Below are positions 22,585-33,376 of a DNA stretch of 64,000 nt, piece by piece. The DNA is from Luteibacter sp. UNC138MFCol5.1 (GTDB lineage: Bacteria; Pseudomonadota; Gammaproteobacteria; Xanthomonadales; Rhodanobacteraceae), in the NCBI RefSeq assembly GCF_900110505.1, contig NZ_FODZ01000002.1, positions 300,113 to 364,112 of the forward strand. Direction: 5' to 3'. Each line of letters begins with the position of its first letter. The stretch's first letter is position 1. Below the pieces are notes generated by a model, which saw only the letters and a list, made by a program, of their open reading frames with translations, did not search any database and had not been told where the DNA came from. Both the position numbers and the translations under genes were made by a program.

Positions 22585-22622
22585 AAGGCCTCCGCCGGGT
22601 AGACTCCGGCGGGGGCCTTTTT
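22585..22622 (+). terminator. Rho-independent terminator of tdh
   Basis: AAGGCCTCCGCCGG (22585-22598) pairs with CCGGCGGGGGCCTTT (22606-22620) and is followed by TTTTT. It lies 27 bp past the tdh stop, so the DUF748 gene and kbl need their own promoter or read-through. Confidence 0.85.
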
Positions 22623-22640
22623 GATTGCGGGAGCGGCGGC

Positions 22641-25600
22641 ATGGAATCGCTGAGAGAGAGAAGCAGGGCCCACTGGCGCCGGGCGCGCGCGCATGGGATG
22701 ACGGTCTACCGGTCACGTCGCGCACGCCGCATCGCGGCATGGTGCGCCGGCGTCGTGCTGGTCTTCGCGCTGCTCGGCTTCCTCGCCGCGCCGCCGCTGA
22801 TCCGCGCGCAGGCCGAGAAGCACGCCAGCGCGGCACTTGGCCGGCCCGTCACGATCGGCGACATCGACCTCAACCCGTTCACGCTCGACCTGACCGTCGA
22901 ACGGCTGCACATCGCCGAGGCCGACGGACGCACGCCGTTCGTCGACGTCGACCGCATCGACGCCAACGCCTCGTGGGCGTCGCTGTTCCGCGCGGCGCCC
23001 ATCCTCGACGCGCTGACGATCGACCGCCCGCGCATCCACCTGCGCCGCGACACGGCACGACGATTCAACATTTCCGACATCCTCGACCGCTTCGCCGGCG
23101 ATCCGAAGGCACCCGACACGGGTCCGGCGCGCTTCGCGCTGTCGAACATCGCCGTCCACGACGGCCGGATCGACTTCGACGACCGCGTTCTGGACGCGAC
23201 GCATCGGGTCGATCGCATCGAGCTCGGCATCCCGTTCATCGCCAGCCTGCCGAGCGCGACGGACATCTTCGTCGAACCGCTGCTGGCGATGACCGTCGAC
23301 GGCAGTCCGCTGCGCGCGCAGGGACACACCAAACCCTTCGCCAGCAGCCGCGAATCGAGCGTCTCGTTCCGGCTCGACCATCTCGACCTCTCCCGCTACG
23401 TGGGCTTCGTCCCGGGCCCCCTGCCCGTCCGTGTTCCTGCCGGTAAGCTCTCCGGCGTGCTCGACCTGCGCTTCCTGATGGCGGAATCCCATCCGCGCAT
23501 CGTGCTCGGGGGACGGCTGGTGCTGGACGACCTGCGCATCGAGGACGCGCAAGGCAAGCCGTTCGTCGCGCTGGCGCACGGCGATGTCGCGCTGACCGCG
23601 CTCGAGCCACTGACCTCGCGCTACCGCTTCGGCACGATCGCCCTCGACGGACTCGACGTGCGCTACGCCCGGCTGCCTGGCGGAAAGAGCAGCATCGACG
23701 CCCTGCTCCCGGCCCCCGACGCGACGCCGGCCGCCGACGCCCGGCCGACCGACGTGCGCGTGGACGGCCTGGTCGTGAAGGGGTCGCGGCTCGAGTACGC
23801 CGACCTCGCCGCGCCGGCGCCGGCTCGCCTCGTGCTCGACGACCTCGCCGTGAACCTGCGCGGCCTGAGCACCGTCAAGGCTCCCGTCGCCACGCTCGAT
23901 GCCACCGCGCGCATGGCGGGCGGCAGCCTTGCCACGCAAGGCAAGCTCGACGTCGCCGCGAGCCGCTACCTCGGGCGCCTCACGCTGAAGGACATCTCGC
24001 TGGCCGCGCTGATGCCACTGGCACCGCCACTTCTCGATGCCGACATCACCGGCGGCACGCTCGGCGCCAACGGCGACCTCGCGCTCGAGTGGCACGACGC
24101 CGCCACGGTCCGCGTCACGACGGCGAAGGCGAGCCTCGACGGGTTCCGCCTCGTGCCGCGCGACGGCCGCATCTCGCCCGTCAACTGGCGCTCGCTCGCC
24201 GCCGACGTCGCGTCGCTCGACCTGGCCACGAGCGAAGCACGGCTCGACCGGCTGACGCTGGACGGCCTCGCGGTCGACCTCCGACGGCTCGCCAGCGGCG
24301 ACCTCGACCTGCCGGCGATCCTGCGCACCAGCGCGCCCCCCGCCACGCCCGCGCCCGCCGCGACGCCATGGCGCTGGAGCATCGGCCACCTGGGACTCGG
24401 CGACGGCATGGTCACGCTGCGCGACGCGGGCGCGGCGAAACGCCGGCCCATCGCACTGCGGGCGACGGCGTTCGGCATCGACGGCCTGTCCGACGACCTG
24501 ACGAAGCCGCTGCGCCTCGACCTCGCCGGCGAACTCGGCAAGGGCGCCGCGTTCGCGATCGCCGGCCAGGTCACGCCGCGACCGCTCGGCGCCGACCTCA
24601 CCGTCAAGGCGACGCGCCTCGACCTCGCGCCGTTGCAGGCGCTGGTGACCGTCCCGCTCAACGTGCGCATCGCCAGCGCGCTGCTCAGTCTCGACGGGCG
24701 CCTGCGCGCCGTGCTGCGTGGAAACGCGCCGGCGCGGATCGATTACCAGGGCGACGCGACGCTCGGCCGCGTGCGCATCCTCGACAAGCTCACCGACGCC
24801 GATTTCCTCCGCGTAGGTTCGCTCTCCGCCAGCGGCATGGGCGTGCATCTCGGCAACGGCGCGCCCAAGGTCGACATCGCCGGTATCGCGCTGGACGATT
24901 TCTACGCCCGCGTGATCGTCAACGCGAGCGGCCGGCTGAACCTGCAGGACGTCGTCGCCAGCCCCGAGGCGCCTCCAGGTGCCGTGTCCGTCACCGAAGC
25001 CCGCGGCACGACGGCGCCACCCGCCGAAGCCGCACCGTCCGACACCGCGCCGTCCGGGCCGGCGCCCGAGATCCGCATCGGCCGCGTCAGCCTGACGCGG
25101 GGACGACTCAACTACACCGACAATTTCATCAAGCCCAACTACACGGCCGACGTCACCGGCCTCACCGGCAACGTGGGTGCGTTCGGCACGACGGGCGGCG
25201 CGGCGCCGGCCGAACTCACCCTGCAGGGCCAGCTCGACGACAACGCGCCGGTCGACATCCGCGGCACCATCAATCCGCTCACGCCGGTGGCCTTCCTCGA
25301 CATCGCCGCGAAGGCCGAGGGCATCCCGCTGGCGAACCTGTCGCCCTACTCCGGCAAATACGCGGGCTACCCGATCACCCGCGGACGCCTCAACGTGGAC
25401 GTCCACTACCTGCTCGACCAGCGCAAGCTCACCGCCGAGAACCATATCTTCATCGACCAGCTGACCTTCGGCGACCGCATCGAAGGCCCGGGCATCACGC
25501 ACCTGCCGGTGAAACTCGCCGTCGCGCTGCTGAAGGACAGCCAGGGCCGCATCGACGTGCGGATACCGGTCTCCGGCTCGCTCGACGATCCGCAGTTCAG

Positions 25601-26231
25601 CGTCGGCGGGCTGGTCTGGCGCGCCATCGGCAACCTCATCGTGAAGGCCGTCACCTCGCCGTTCCGGCTGCTCGCGTCGATCGGCGGCGGTCGCGAGGAC
25701 CTCGGCTACATCGGCTTCGCGCCCGGCTCCGCCGAACTCGACGCCGGCGCGCAGGCGAAACTGGCGGACGTGGTCAAGGTGCTGAACGACAAGCCCTCGA
25801 TCAGCCTGGACATCGTCGGCCGGATCGATCCGGCGAAGGACGAAACCGGCCTGCGCCAGGTGATGGTCGACGACCTGATCCGCCAGGAACAGGTCAACGA
25901 CAAGGGCGACGACCCGGCGCCGCCCACGGACGAGGAACGCGAGAAGTACCTCGAACGCGCCTACCGCCACGCCTCGTTCCCCAAGGCGAAGAACCTGATC
26001 GGCCTGACGAAGTCGCAGCCGCCGGAGGACATGCGCCGCCTGCTCGAGACGAACATGCCCGTGGATGCCGACGCCCTGCGCCACCTCGCGGAACGACGCG
26101 CCAACGCCGTGCGCCAATGGCTCCAGGGGAAGGTGGACGACAAGCGGGTCTTCGTCGTCGCCCCGAAGACGGACGCCAGCGGAATCGACGACGGCGGACC
26201 CACGACACGGGTGGATTTCGGCCTTCATTGA
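22641..26231 (+). CDS. Giant AsmA-like DUF748 envelope protein with OmpA-like C terminus
   Basis: A 1196-residue protein with one N-terminal membrane anchor (about residues 34-56) and a very long periplasmic region. It begins [20 protein letters not shown], the standard DUF748 opening. The body is a repetitive beta-rich series of GxLxL segments with Pro/Ala linkers. Near residues 1030-1190 an OmpA-like segment is seen ([19 protein letters not shown], then the Arg-rich [13 protein letters not shown]). DUF748/AsmA proteins are thought to bridge the periplasm and help move lipids to the outer membrane; that role is inferred from the family. Its placement between tdh and kbl is unexplained. Confidence 0.85.
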   Translation: MESLRERSRAHWRRARAHGMTVYRSRRARRIAAWCAGVVLVFALLGFLAAPPLIRAQAEKHASAALGRPVTIGDIDLNPFTLDLTVERLHIAEADGRTPFVDVDRIDANASWASLFRAAPILDALTIDRPRIHLRRDTARRFNISDILDRFAGDPKAPDTGPARFALSNIAVHDGRIDFDDRVLDATHRVDRIELGIPFIASLPSATDIFVEPLLAMTVDGSPLRAQGHTKPFASSRESSVSFRLDHLDLSRYVGFVPGPLPVRVPAGKLSGVLDLRFLMAESHPRIVLGGRLVLDDLRIEDAQGKPFVALAHGDVALTALEPLTSRYRFGTIALDGLDVRYARLPGGKSSIDALLPAPDATPAADARPTDVRVDGLVVKGSRLEYADLAAPAPARLVLDDLAVNLRGLSTVKAPVATLDATARMAGGSLATQGKLDVAASRYLGRLTLKDISLAALMPLAPPLLDADITGGTLGANGDLALEWHDAATVRVTTAKASLDGFRLVPRDGRISPVNWRSLAADVASLDLATSEARLDRLTLDGLAVDLRRLASGDLDLPAILRTSAPPATPAPAATPWRWSIGHLGLGDGMVTLRDAGAAKRRPIALRATAFGIDGLSDDLTKPLRLDLAGELGKGAAFAIAGQVTPRPLGADLTVKATRLDLAPLQALVTVPLNVRIASALLSLDGRLRAVLRGNAPARIDYQGDATLGRVRILDKLTDADFLRVGSLSASGMGVHLGNGAPKVDIAGIALDDFYARVIVNASGRLNLQDVVASPEAPPGAVSVTEARGTTAPPAEAAPSDTAPSGPAPEIRIGRVSLTRGRLNYTDNFIKPNYTADVTGLTGNVGAFGTTGGAAPAELTLQGQLDDNAPVDIRGTINPLTPVAFLDIAAKAEGIPLANLSPYSGKYAGYPITRGRLNVDVHYLLDQRKLTAENHIFIDQLTFGDRIEGPGITHLPVKLAVALLKDSQGRIDVRIPVSGSLDDPQFSVGGLVWRAIGNLIVKAVTSPFRLLASIGGGREDLGYIGFAPGSAELDAGAQAKLADVVKVLNDKPSISLDIVGRIDPAKDETGLRQVMVDDLIRQEQVNDKGDDPAPPTDEEREKYLERAYRHASFPKAKNLIGLTKSQPPEDMRRLLETNMPVDADALRHLAERRANAVRQWLQGKVDDKRVFVVAPKTDASGIDDGGPTTRVDFGLH

Positions 26232-26310
26232 TACGGGGCGATATCGAGGTTTTCTCACTCGCCCAAAGGCCTCACAATCGGGGGCTTCTCCGTCCCGGAA
26301 GCTCCCCGCC

Positions 26311-27510
<1,200 letters not shown>

Positions 27511-27539
27511 CCAACCCGGGCATCGGGGCCTCGGCGCCC

Positions 27540-27658
27540 CGCGAAAAGATGTCGCGCGCAGGGCGCGCTCCTACGAGGGGCCATCGGCGGCACAATGGTT
27601 CACGGGATGCCGCCGTGGCCCCGGTAGGAGCGCGCCCTGCGCGCGACATCTTTTCGCG
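27540..27658. repeat. REP element family B (GTAGGAGCGCGCCCTGCGCG), long inverted repeat
   Basis: Arms 27540-27574 and 27624-27658 are exact 35-bp reverse complements. The pairing continues inward with GGGGCC/GGCCCC and CGGCGGCA/TGCCGCCG. It sits between convergent kbl and the pseudouridine synthase gene. The GTAG-headed arm GTAGGAGCGCG is the hallmark of REP sequences moved by RAYT transposases; related units recur at 57.45-57.93 kb. Confidence 0.88.
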
Positions 27659-27664
27659 AAGAGC

Positions 27665-28447
27665 TCACTTCCGCCGCTGCGCCTGACGTCGCCGCAACAT
27701 CGCCACTTCCGCCTCGGTCAGGGGCCGCCAGTGGCCTTTCGCCAGTTCGCCCAGTGGCAGATCGCCGATCGCCACGCGCACGAGGCGCTGCACGTCGAAG
27801 CCAAGCGCGGACATCAATCGGCGGATATGGCGGTTCCGGCCCTCGTCGAGCGTCACTTCCAGCCAGGCGTTCTTCTCGCCCTGCCGCAGCAACGACGCCG
27901 CGCCCGCGCGGAGCGTCTCGCCCGCGTCGACGACGCCCGTGAGCATGGCGGCAAGCGTGGTCTGGTCCGGCTGCCCCGCGACCTGCACGTGGTAGGTCTT
28001 CGGCACATGCGTCGCCGGATCGGTGATGCCCGCCGCCCACACCGTATCGTTGGACAGGAGCAGCAACCCCTCGCTCGCCTTGTCGAGGCGGCCCACGGGG
28101 CCGAGCCAGGGCAAGCCCGCGTCGGCGAGCAGCGAATACACCGTGTCGTGGCCGCGCTCGTCGGACGCGGAGACCACGATGCCGCGCGGCTTGTTCATCG
28201 CCACGTACACGGGCGCGGCCGCCTGCGCGGCACCACCGTCGATCTCGATCCGCTCCGGACCCGCGATCGGGAACTCGGGATCGCGCACGATCTTTCCGTC
28301 CACCCGAACCCTGCCCTCCCGCGCCAGCTTCTCGCCCTGGCTGCGCGAACAGAGGCCGCGCTTCGAGAGAACGCGGGCCAGGCCGAAGACGGGAACGGAG
28401 GGACGGCGCGATCGCGTGGCGGGCGCACGAGGAGGCTGACGGGGCAT
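27665..28447 (-). CDS. Pseudouridine synthase, RsuA/RluB/RluE/RluF family
   Basis: A 260-residue enzyme. An N-terminal S4 RNA-binding domain (LARVLSKRGLCSRSQGEKL, then GRVRVDGKIV) precedes the catalytic domain with the motif GRLDKASEGLLLLSND (catalytic Asp in RLD) and EGRNRHIRRLMSALG. It isomerises a specific uridine in rRNA. The position (16S U516 or a 23S site) cannot be assigned from sequence alone. ATG 28447 is preferred over an upstream start because the preceding 18 residues are not family-like. The short basic N terminus (RQPPRAPATRSRRPS) is an ordinary extension. Confidence 0.88.
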   Translation of the reverse strand: MPRQPPRAPATRSRRPSVPVFGLARVLSKRGLCSRSQGEKLAREGRVRVDGKIVRDPEFPIAGPERIEIDGGAAQAAAPVYVAMNKPRGIVVSASDERGHDTVYSLLADAGLPWLGPVGRLDKASEGLLLLSNDTVWAAGITDPATHVPKTYHVQVAGQPDQTTLAAMLTGVVDAGETLRAGAASLLRQGEKNAWLEVTLDEGRNRHIRRLMSALGFDVQRLVRVAIGDLPLGELAKGHWRPLTEAEVAMLRRRQAQRRK

Positions 28448-28497
28448 GGCGCATAGGATACATGCGCCACCGACAGCGCCACCGCCCCTGGAAACGC

Positions 28498-28531
28498 ACA
28501 AAAAAAAACGGCATGCCGGAGCATGCCGTTT
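28498..28531 (-). terminator. Rho-independent terminator of the NlpC/P60 gene
   Basis: Read on the minus strand, AAACGGCATGC (28521-28531) pairs with GCATGCCGTTT (28506-28516) across TCCG and is followed by a run of eight or more T. It lies 27 bp past the stop at 28558. Confidence 0.9.
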
Positions 28532-28557
28532 CGGAAATATACGTTGAAGGGCTTCCG

Positions 28558-29256
28558 TCAGATCTTGGCGATGCCTTCGGGGCGCTTGGCGCCGACGAAG
28601 TGCTTGGACCAGTAGGCCTCGTTGAGGCTATCCACGCGGACGGTCTTGCCGGCCGACGGCGAGTGGATGAACTGGCCGTTGTCGATGTAGATGCCGACGT
28701 GCGAGATCGCCTTGCCGCGGGTGCGGAAGAACACGAGATCGCCCGTCTTCATTTCGTTGCGCTTGACCTTGAGGCCGGCGAGGAACTGGCTGGCCGAGTT
28801 GGTCGGGAGGTCGAGACCGATGCTGTGCATGAACACGTAGCGGACGAAGCCGCTGCAATCGAAGCCGGTGGACGGTGCGCGGCCACCACGGCGGTAGCGG
28901 ATATCGCGGAGCTTCATGGCGAAGGCCATCAGGGCCTCGCGGGCGTGACCGTCGACATGACCGGCCAGCTTGTCGGTCGCGGCGGCGACCAGGCTGTCGT
29001 CTTCATCGTCGGCATCCGGCGCGGCGGCGTCGTTCACGGCGACGGCGGCGGTCTGCGGGGCGATGAGCGAAGCGACATCGGGGATGGTGGACTGCGCGAG
29101 ACCCGTGGCGGGCGCGAAGACCGGGAGATCGGTGAGCAGGAGCGTGGCGGACTGGTCGAGACCCTGTGGAGCGGTGATCGTGTCGGCGACGGCGGGTGTA
29201 ACGATGGCGATACAGCAGGTGGCTAACGCGAGAGCGGTCAGTCGCTTTAAGTGCAT
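28558..29256 (-). CDS. NlpC/P60-family peptidoglycan endopeptidase
   Basis: A 232-residue exported cell-wall hydrolase. The signal peptide runs to about residue 24 (TPAVADT), followed by an Ala/Asp-rich linker to residue 110. The papain-like NlpC/P60 domain carries Cys-134 in FDCSGFVRYVF, His-186 in ISHVGIYI and His-198 in FIHSPSAGK. These enzymes cut gamma-D-Glu-mDAP bonds in stem peptides. It is monocistronic, with a strong terminator and a 260-bp upstream region that includes an A+T-richer stretch (29340-29370) suitable for its promoter, although no clean -35/-10 pair was identified. Confidence 0.9.
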   Translation of the reverse strand: MHLKRLTALALATCCIAIVTPAVADTITAPQGLDQSATLLLTDLPVFAPATGLAQSTIPDVASLIAPQTAAVAVNDAAAPDADDEDDSLVAAATDKLAGHVDGHAREALMAFAMKLRDIRYRRGGRAPSTGFDCSGFVRYVFMHSIGLDLPTNSASQFLAGLKVKRNEMKTGDLVFFRTRGKAISHVGIYIDNGQFIHSPSAGKTVRVDSLNEAYWSKHFVGAKRPEGIAKI

Positions 29257-29516
29257 GAGCGAGAAGGCCTATTCATCGTGGAGTTAAGCCGCCGTGAAGG
29301 TGAGACGACCGTGAACGAGTGGTGAAGTTACCAAACCCGTTTGGTCCTGTTGTTGGCATAAAGTTAAAAAACGCCGTTCCTAGGAAACATTCAGACATCT
29401 CGCAGAAACCTGCGGGCTGTGGGACGAAATCCTGAACGGATTGAGCCACTTGCCTTCACAAACGTGAGGCCGCGACCGTGTCCGGGCGTCTTTTCCTTGC
29501 CGAAAATGTGTAGGGG

Positions 29517-30227
29517 TTACCGCGCGGGCTTGTAAGCCCTTGCCCCGAAGATCGAACTGCCGATCCGCACCTCGGTACTGCCCTCGGCGATGGCCAGAGC
29601 GAAGTCCCCGCTCATGCCCATGGACAGCCGGTCGACGGCGTGGCCGGCCTGCCGGGCACTGTCACGCAGCCGATACAGGGTACGGAAACAGGCCCTCACC
29701 CGGGCTTCGTCCTCGCTCGCCTCGGCCAGCGTCATCAGACCCCGCACGCGCAGGCTGGAGAACGCCCGTAGGGCGTCGAGGAAGGCGGGAAGTTCGTCCG
29801 GATCGAGGCCGGACTTGGTCTCCTCGGGCGAGGTCTTCACCTGCACCAGCACGTCGATCCCCCGCCCCGCCGCCTGCAGCGCCTTGTCGAGCGCCACGGC
29901 GAGGTCGAGCCGGTCGAGCGACTGGACCTCGTTCGCGAACTTCGCGACCGCCTTCGCCTTGTTGGTCTGCAGGTGGCCGATGACGACCCAGTCCAGAGCC
30001 TCGGCGGCGAGGGCCGTGGCCTTCGCCTGGATCTCCTGGACCTTGTTCTCGCCGAAGCGGCGCAGCCCGAGCGCCACCGCCTCGCGCACCACGTCCTCGC
30101 CGAAGGTCTTGCTGACGGGCAGGAGCGTCACCTCCGCGGGATCGCGCCCGGCGAGCCGGCAGGCCTCCGCGATCGAGGACCGCACGGCGGCAAGGCGCCC
30201 CGCGAGGGTGTCCTGCCCGGCCGTCAT
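29517..30227 (-). CDS. YggS/PLPBP-family pyridoxal-phosphate homeostasis protein
   Basis: A 236-residue single-domain PLP-binding protein with an alanine-racemase-like barrel. Lys in LLPVSKTF binds PLP, and GENKVQEIQAK, WVVIGHLQTNKAK and the phosphate-binding SMGMSGDFALAIAEGSTEVRIGS segments are intact. It buffers PLP and affects amino-acid and vitamin B6 balance; no catalytic reaction is established. It usually sits beside pilT or proC. Here its ATG overlaps the M20 peptidase stop by 4 bp (30224-30227), so it is the coupled second gene of that operon. Confidence 0.92.
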   Translation of the reverse strand: MTAGQDTLAGRLAAVRSSIAEACRLAGRDPAEVTLLPVSKTFGEDVVREAVALGLRRFGENKVQEIQAKATALAAEALDWVVIGHLQTNKAKAVAKFANEVQSLDRLDLAVALDKALQAAGRGIDVLVQVKTSPEETKSGLDPDELPAFLDALRAFSSLRVRGLMTLAEASEDEARVRACFRTLYRLRDSARQAGHAVDRLSMGMSGDFALAIAEGSTEVRIGSSIFGARAYKPAR

Positions 30228-31666
30228 GCCTTCGACGCTTCCTGGAAGTGACGGGCGACGACGTCGGCGACCACCATGCTCACGCGCTTGCCGGTGGGAA
30301 TGTGCAGGAACTCGTTCGGGCCATGCGCGTTGGAATGCGGGCCGAGCACGCCGGTGATCAGGAACTGCGCCTGGGGGAACTTCTCGCCCAGCATGCCCAT
30401 GAACGGAATGCTGCCGCCTTCGCCCATGTAGGCGGCGGGAGCGCCGAAGTAGTGCTGCGACGCCTGCGCGACGGCGTCTTCGAGCCACGGCGAAAGGGCC
30501 GGCGCGTTCCAGCCGCTGCCGTCCTTCTCGAGATCGAAGGTCACCTTCGCGCCGTACGGCGGATCCTTCTCGAGCAGCTGCTTCAGGAACCGGCCGGCTT
30601 CCGCGCCCGACAGCGTCGGCGGCACGCGCAGGCTGAGCTTCACCGCCGTCTTCGGACGCAACACGTTGCCGGCGCTGTCGAGCGGCGGCATGCCGCCGAT
30701 GCCCGTCACCGCGAGCTGCGGGCGCCACGTGCGGTTGAGCACCAGCTCGGAGAGGTCGTCGGTCACGGGCTTCATGCCTTCGACGAACGGGAACTTGTCG
30801 TAGACCGCCGTGCCGAGCACCTCGGCCGAACGACGCGCCTGCTCCACGCGCTGCGGCGGGATGTCGACGTACAGCTCGCGCGGGAGGATGGTGCCGGTCT
30901 TCGGATCCTCGAGGCGACCCAGGATGTCGCGCAGGATGCGGAAGCTCGACGGGACCACGCCCGAGGCGTCGCCCGAATGCACGCCCTCTTCCAGCACCTG
31001 GACGGTGAGGTTGCCGCCGGTCATGCCGCGCAGCGAGGTGGTCAGCCACAGCTGGTCGTAGTTGCCACAGCCCGAATCCAGGCACACGACGAGCGCCGGG
31101 TTGCCGATGCGGTCCGCGAGGTGGTCGACGTAGTACGGCAGGTCGTAGCTGCCGGACTCCTCGCAGGCCTCGATCAGGATGACGCAGCGCGCGTGCGGCA
31201 CGCCCTGGTCGCGCAGCGCGAGCAGCGCGGCGAGCGAACCGAAGATGGCGTAGCCGTCGTCGGCGCCGCCGCGGCCGTACAGCTTGTCGCCCTTGATCAC
31301 CGGCTTCCACGGACCGAGGTCCTCGGCCCAGCCCGTCATCTCCGGCTGCTTGTCGAGATGACCATAGAGCACGACGGTCTCATCCGTGCCCTTGCCCTGG
31401 ACGCCCTGCGCCGGCACGTCGATGTAGATGAGCGGCGTACGGCCTTCGAGGCGGACGACCTCGAGCGTCGCGCCTTCGAACGCCGAAAGCTTGCCGCGCG
31501 CCCAGGTCTCCATGAGCGTCACGGCCTGGTCCATGTAGCCGTGTTCCCGCCACTGCGCGTCGAACATCGGCGACTTGTTCGGGATGCGGATGTATTCGAC
31601 CAGCTGCGGGACGATTTCCGCGTCCCAGAGGCCGCTGACGAAGGAAGTGATGCGGGAGGTATCCAT
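30224..31666 (-). CDS. M20-family metallopeptidase (CNDP-like dipeptidase)
   Basis: A 480-residue zinc peptidase. Metal ligands are visible in LYGHLDKQPE (His and catalytic Asp), GRGGADDGYA (bridging Asp), EACEESGSYDLPYY (catalytic and metal Glu), LDSGCGNYDQLW, and the late His in GPHSNAHGPNEFLHI. The dimerisation lid lies between about residues 200 and 330. These cytosolic enzymes cleave dipeptides or release C-terminal residues; substrate is not predictable. ATG 31666 removes a non-homologous extension. First gene of a pair with yggS. Confidence 0.9.
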   Translation of the reverse strand: MDTSRITSFVSGLWDAEIVPQLVEYIRIPNKSPMFDAQWREHGYMDQAVTLMETWARGKLSAFEGATLEVVRLEGRTPLIYIDVPAQGVQGKGTDETVVLYGHLDKQPEMTGWAEDLGPWKPVIKGDKLYGRGGADDGYAIFGSLAALLALRDQGVPHARCVILIEACEESGSYDLPYYVDHLADRIGNPALVVCLDSGCGNYDQLWLTTSLRGMTGGNLTVQVLEEGVHSGDASGVVPSSFRILRDILGRLEDPKTGTILPRELYVDIPPQRVEQARRSAEVLGTAVYDKFPFVEGMKPVTDDLSELVLNRTWRPQLAVTGIGGMPPLDSAGNVLRPKTAVKLSLRVPPTLSGAEAGRFLKQLLEKDPPYGAKVTFDLEKDGSGWNAPALSPWLEDAVAQASQHYFGAPAAYMGEGGSIPFMGMLGEKFPQAQFLITGVLGPHSNAHGPNEFLHIPTGKRVSMVVADVVARHFQEASKA

Positions 31667-31859
31667 GGGGAACGGACTCGTGGGGGACAAAGACCGATTG
31701 TAACAGCGCCGACAGCCGCGCCCGTGGCGCCGTGGGTGCCGGCGAGGCGCCGGCGGTGCGCGCGCCCACATGGGACGGCGCGCGCCGCCGGTTCGCGAAA
31801 ACCGCGGCGCGCCGCAGAGTGCCCCGGCGTCATTCGACGCGTCGATGAGGAGTACCACC

Positions 31860-32186
31860 ATGAAACGCCACCTCGCCGCGCTCGCGGCACTGCTTTTCGC
31901 GCCGCTCGCCTTCGCCTCCACGCCGGTGAACATCAACACCGCGGACGCTTCCACCCTCGCGGAATCGCTCGACGGCGTGGGCCTCTCCAAGGCGAAGGCC
32001 ATCGTCGCTTACCGCGAGGCGCACGGCCCGTTCGAGTCGGCCGACCAGCTGACCGAGGTCAAGGGAATCGGCGCCGCGCTGGTCGACCGCAATCGCGACG
32101 CGATCCAGGTCGACGGCGGTAAACCGGCCAAGAAAGCGAAAGCGCCTCGCGCGGCCAAGGCGAAAGCGGACGCCGACGAGGGCTGA
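31860..32186 (+). CDS. ComEA-like helix-hairpin-helix DNA-binding protein
   Basis: A 108-residue exported protein. The signal peptide covers residues 1-19 (cleavage after FAS), followed by tandem helix-hairpin-helix motifs: VNINTADASTLAESLDGVG and SADQLTEVKGIGAAL. A Lys/Ala-rich tail (KKAKAPRAAKAKADADEG) could add non-specific DNA binding. ComEA-type proteins bind incoming DNA in the periplasm and ratchet it inward during transformation. The start at 31860 has AGGAG 8 bp upstream. It is monocistronic and ends with a terminator. Confidence 0.88.
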   Translation: MKRHLAALAALLFAPLAFASTPVNINTADASTLAESLDGVGLSKAKAIVAYREAHGPFESADQLTEVKGIGAALVDRNRDAIQVDGGKPAKKAKAPRAAKAKADADEG

Positions 32187-32207
32187 CGAGGCCGTCCGGC
32201 CGTTCAC

Positions 32208-32240
32208 GACCCCGCCTGGCGCCGGGCGGGGTCCTCCCCT
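32208..32240 (+). terminator. Terminator of the comEA-like gene
   Basis: GACCCCGCC (32208-32216) pairs with GGCGGGGTC (32225-32233) and is followed by the pyrimidine tract CTCCCCTC. Confidence 0.7.
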
Positions 32241-32327
32241 CTTTCATTACCGGACGATCGCGCTACACTCGCGCCCCATGCCGGGCAGGCACTTGCCTTC
32301 CCGCGGGTAGAGGGGCGTCATGCAGCA

Positions 32328-32789
32328 ATGATCCTTCCGCGTTACCGCATCGCCGATTCCGCCATCCCCGGCGCCGGCAAGGGCTTGTTCGTCGACGAAT
32401 TCGTGGCCGCCGGCCAGATCGTGACCGCCCCCGACGGCATCGATGCCACCTACAGCTGGCAAGACATCACGTCGTCGCCCGAGCTCTCCGCGAACCTCTT
32501 CGCCGTCGCCCGCTGGTTCGGGGACCGCTACACCGTGTCGCCGGACTGGCCCGACGAGTGCTACGTGAACCACAGTTTCGAGCCGACCGGCCTCTGGCAC
32601 CTCGGCTTCATCTTCGCGGCGAAGGACCTTCCGCAAGGCGCTGAAATCACAGTCGATTATCGCCACCTTCTCGCACCGGGCCAGGAAGAGAGCTTCCAAG
32701 ACGCCGCCACTGGTGGGAAAATAACGGGCTTGTCCTGGCAGGACAGCCTCGCGCAGAGCACCCGCGCCCTGGCGCGCCTGCTCGGCTGA
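32328..32789 (+). CDS. SET-domain protein (putative lysine methyltransferase)
   Basis: A 153-residue compact SET domain. The N-terminal SAM-contact motif is IPGAGKGLFVDE (about 13-24), the knot motif is YVNHSFEPT (about 79-87), and GAEITVDY carries the catalytic tyrosine (about 104-111). There are no pre-SET or post-SET cysteine clusters; a WF pair and a short C-terminal helix follow. Bacterial SET proteins can methylate lysines of host or self proteins. No localisation signal is seen, so the target is unknown. ATG 32328 is only 15 bp before the gene for a GNAT protein ends its leader, and the two are probably cotranscribed (16-bp gap). Confidence 0.8.
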   Translation: MILPRYRIADSAIPGAGKGLFVDEFVAAGQIVTAPDGIDATYSWQDITSSPELSANLFAVARWFGDRYTVSPDWPDECYVNHSFEPTGLWHLGFIFAAKDLPQGAEITVDYRHLLAPGQEESFQDAATGGKITGLSWQDSLAQSTRALARLLG

Positions 32790-32804
32790 CACCTGGTCAC
32801 TTCG

Positions 32805-33347
32805 ATGCCATTTGCAGACATTCCCGTTCTCGAAACGCCGCGCCTGCGGCTCACCGCCCTCACCGAACGCCACTTCGACGATTACGCGGCCATGCTCGCG
32901 GACGCCGACAGCACGCGCTGGATCGGTGACGGCCAGCCGCTGGATCGCATGAACGCATGGCGTTCGATGGCGATGCTGCTCGGTCACTGGGCGCTTCGCG
33001 GTTGCGGCATGTGGGCCATCGAGCTGAAGGACACCGGCGAATTCATCGGCCGCGCAGGTCTGATGAAGCCCGAAGGCTGGCCCGACCTCGAACTCGGCTG
33101 GATGCTCAAGCCCGAGCATCGCCACCACGGCTACGCGACCGAGGCCGGCGAAGCCATCCTCGACTTCGCGTGGAAGGAGATGCACGCGCAGCGCGTGATC
33201 AGCCTCGTGCGTATCGGCAACGAGGCGTCTGACCACGTGGCCGAACGCCTCGGTGGCGAACACATCGACAACATCGATTTCCTCGGCGGTGCGACGCACC
33301 TGTTCGCTTACTACCCGCCGCACCGCGAAGTGCGCCGCGCGGGCTGA
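32805..33347 (+). CDS. GNAT N-acetyltransferase, RimJ/RimL-like
   Basis: A 180-residue acetyltransferase. It begins with PVLETPRLRLTAL, the standard entry strand of the RimJ/RimL subgroup. ELGWMLKPEHRHHGYATEAGEAIL forms the acetyl-CoA pyrophosphate-binding loop (HRHHGYAT replacing RxxGxG/A), and the C terminus holds VAERLGGEHI. Substrate is unpredictable: a ribosomal protein N terminus or a small amine is possible. It follows the SET-domain gene by 15 bp. Both could modify proteins, but no functional link is shown. Confidence 0.85.
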   Translation: MPFADIPVLETPRLRLTALTERHFDDYAAMLADADSTRWIGDGQPLDRMNAWRSMAMLLGHWALRGCGMWAIELKDTGEFIGRAGLMKPEGWPDLELGWMLKPEHRHHGYATEAGEAILDFAWKEMHAQRVISLVRIGNEASDHVAERLGGEHIDNIDFLGGATHLFAYYPPHREVRRAG

Positions 33348-33376
33348 GCGCCGCCGACGGTGTCACGGCTCGTCGG

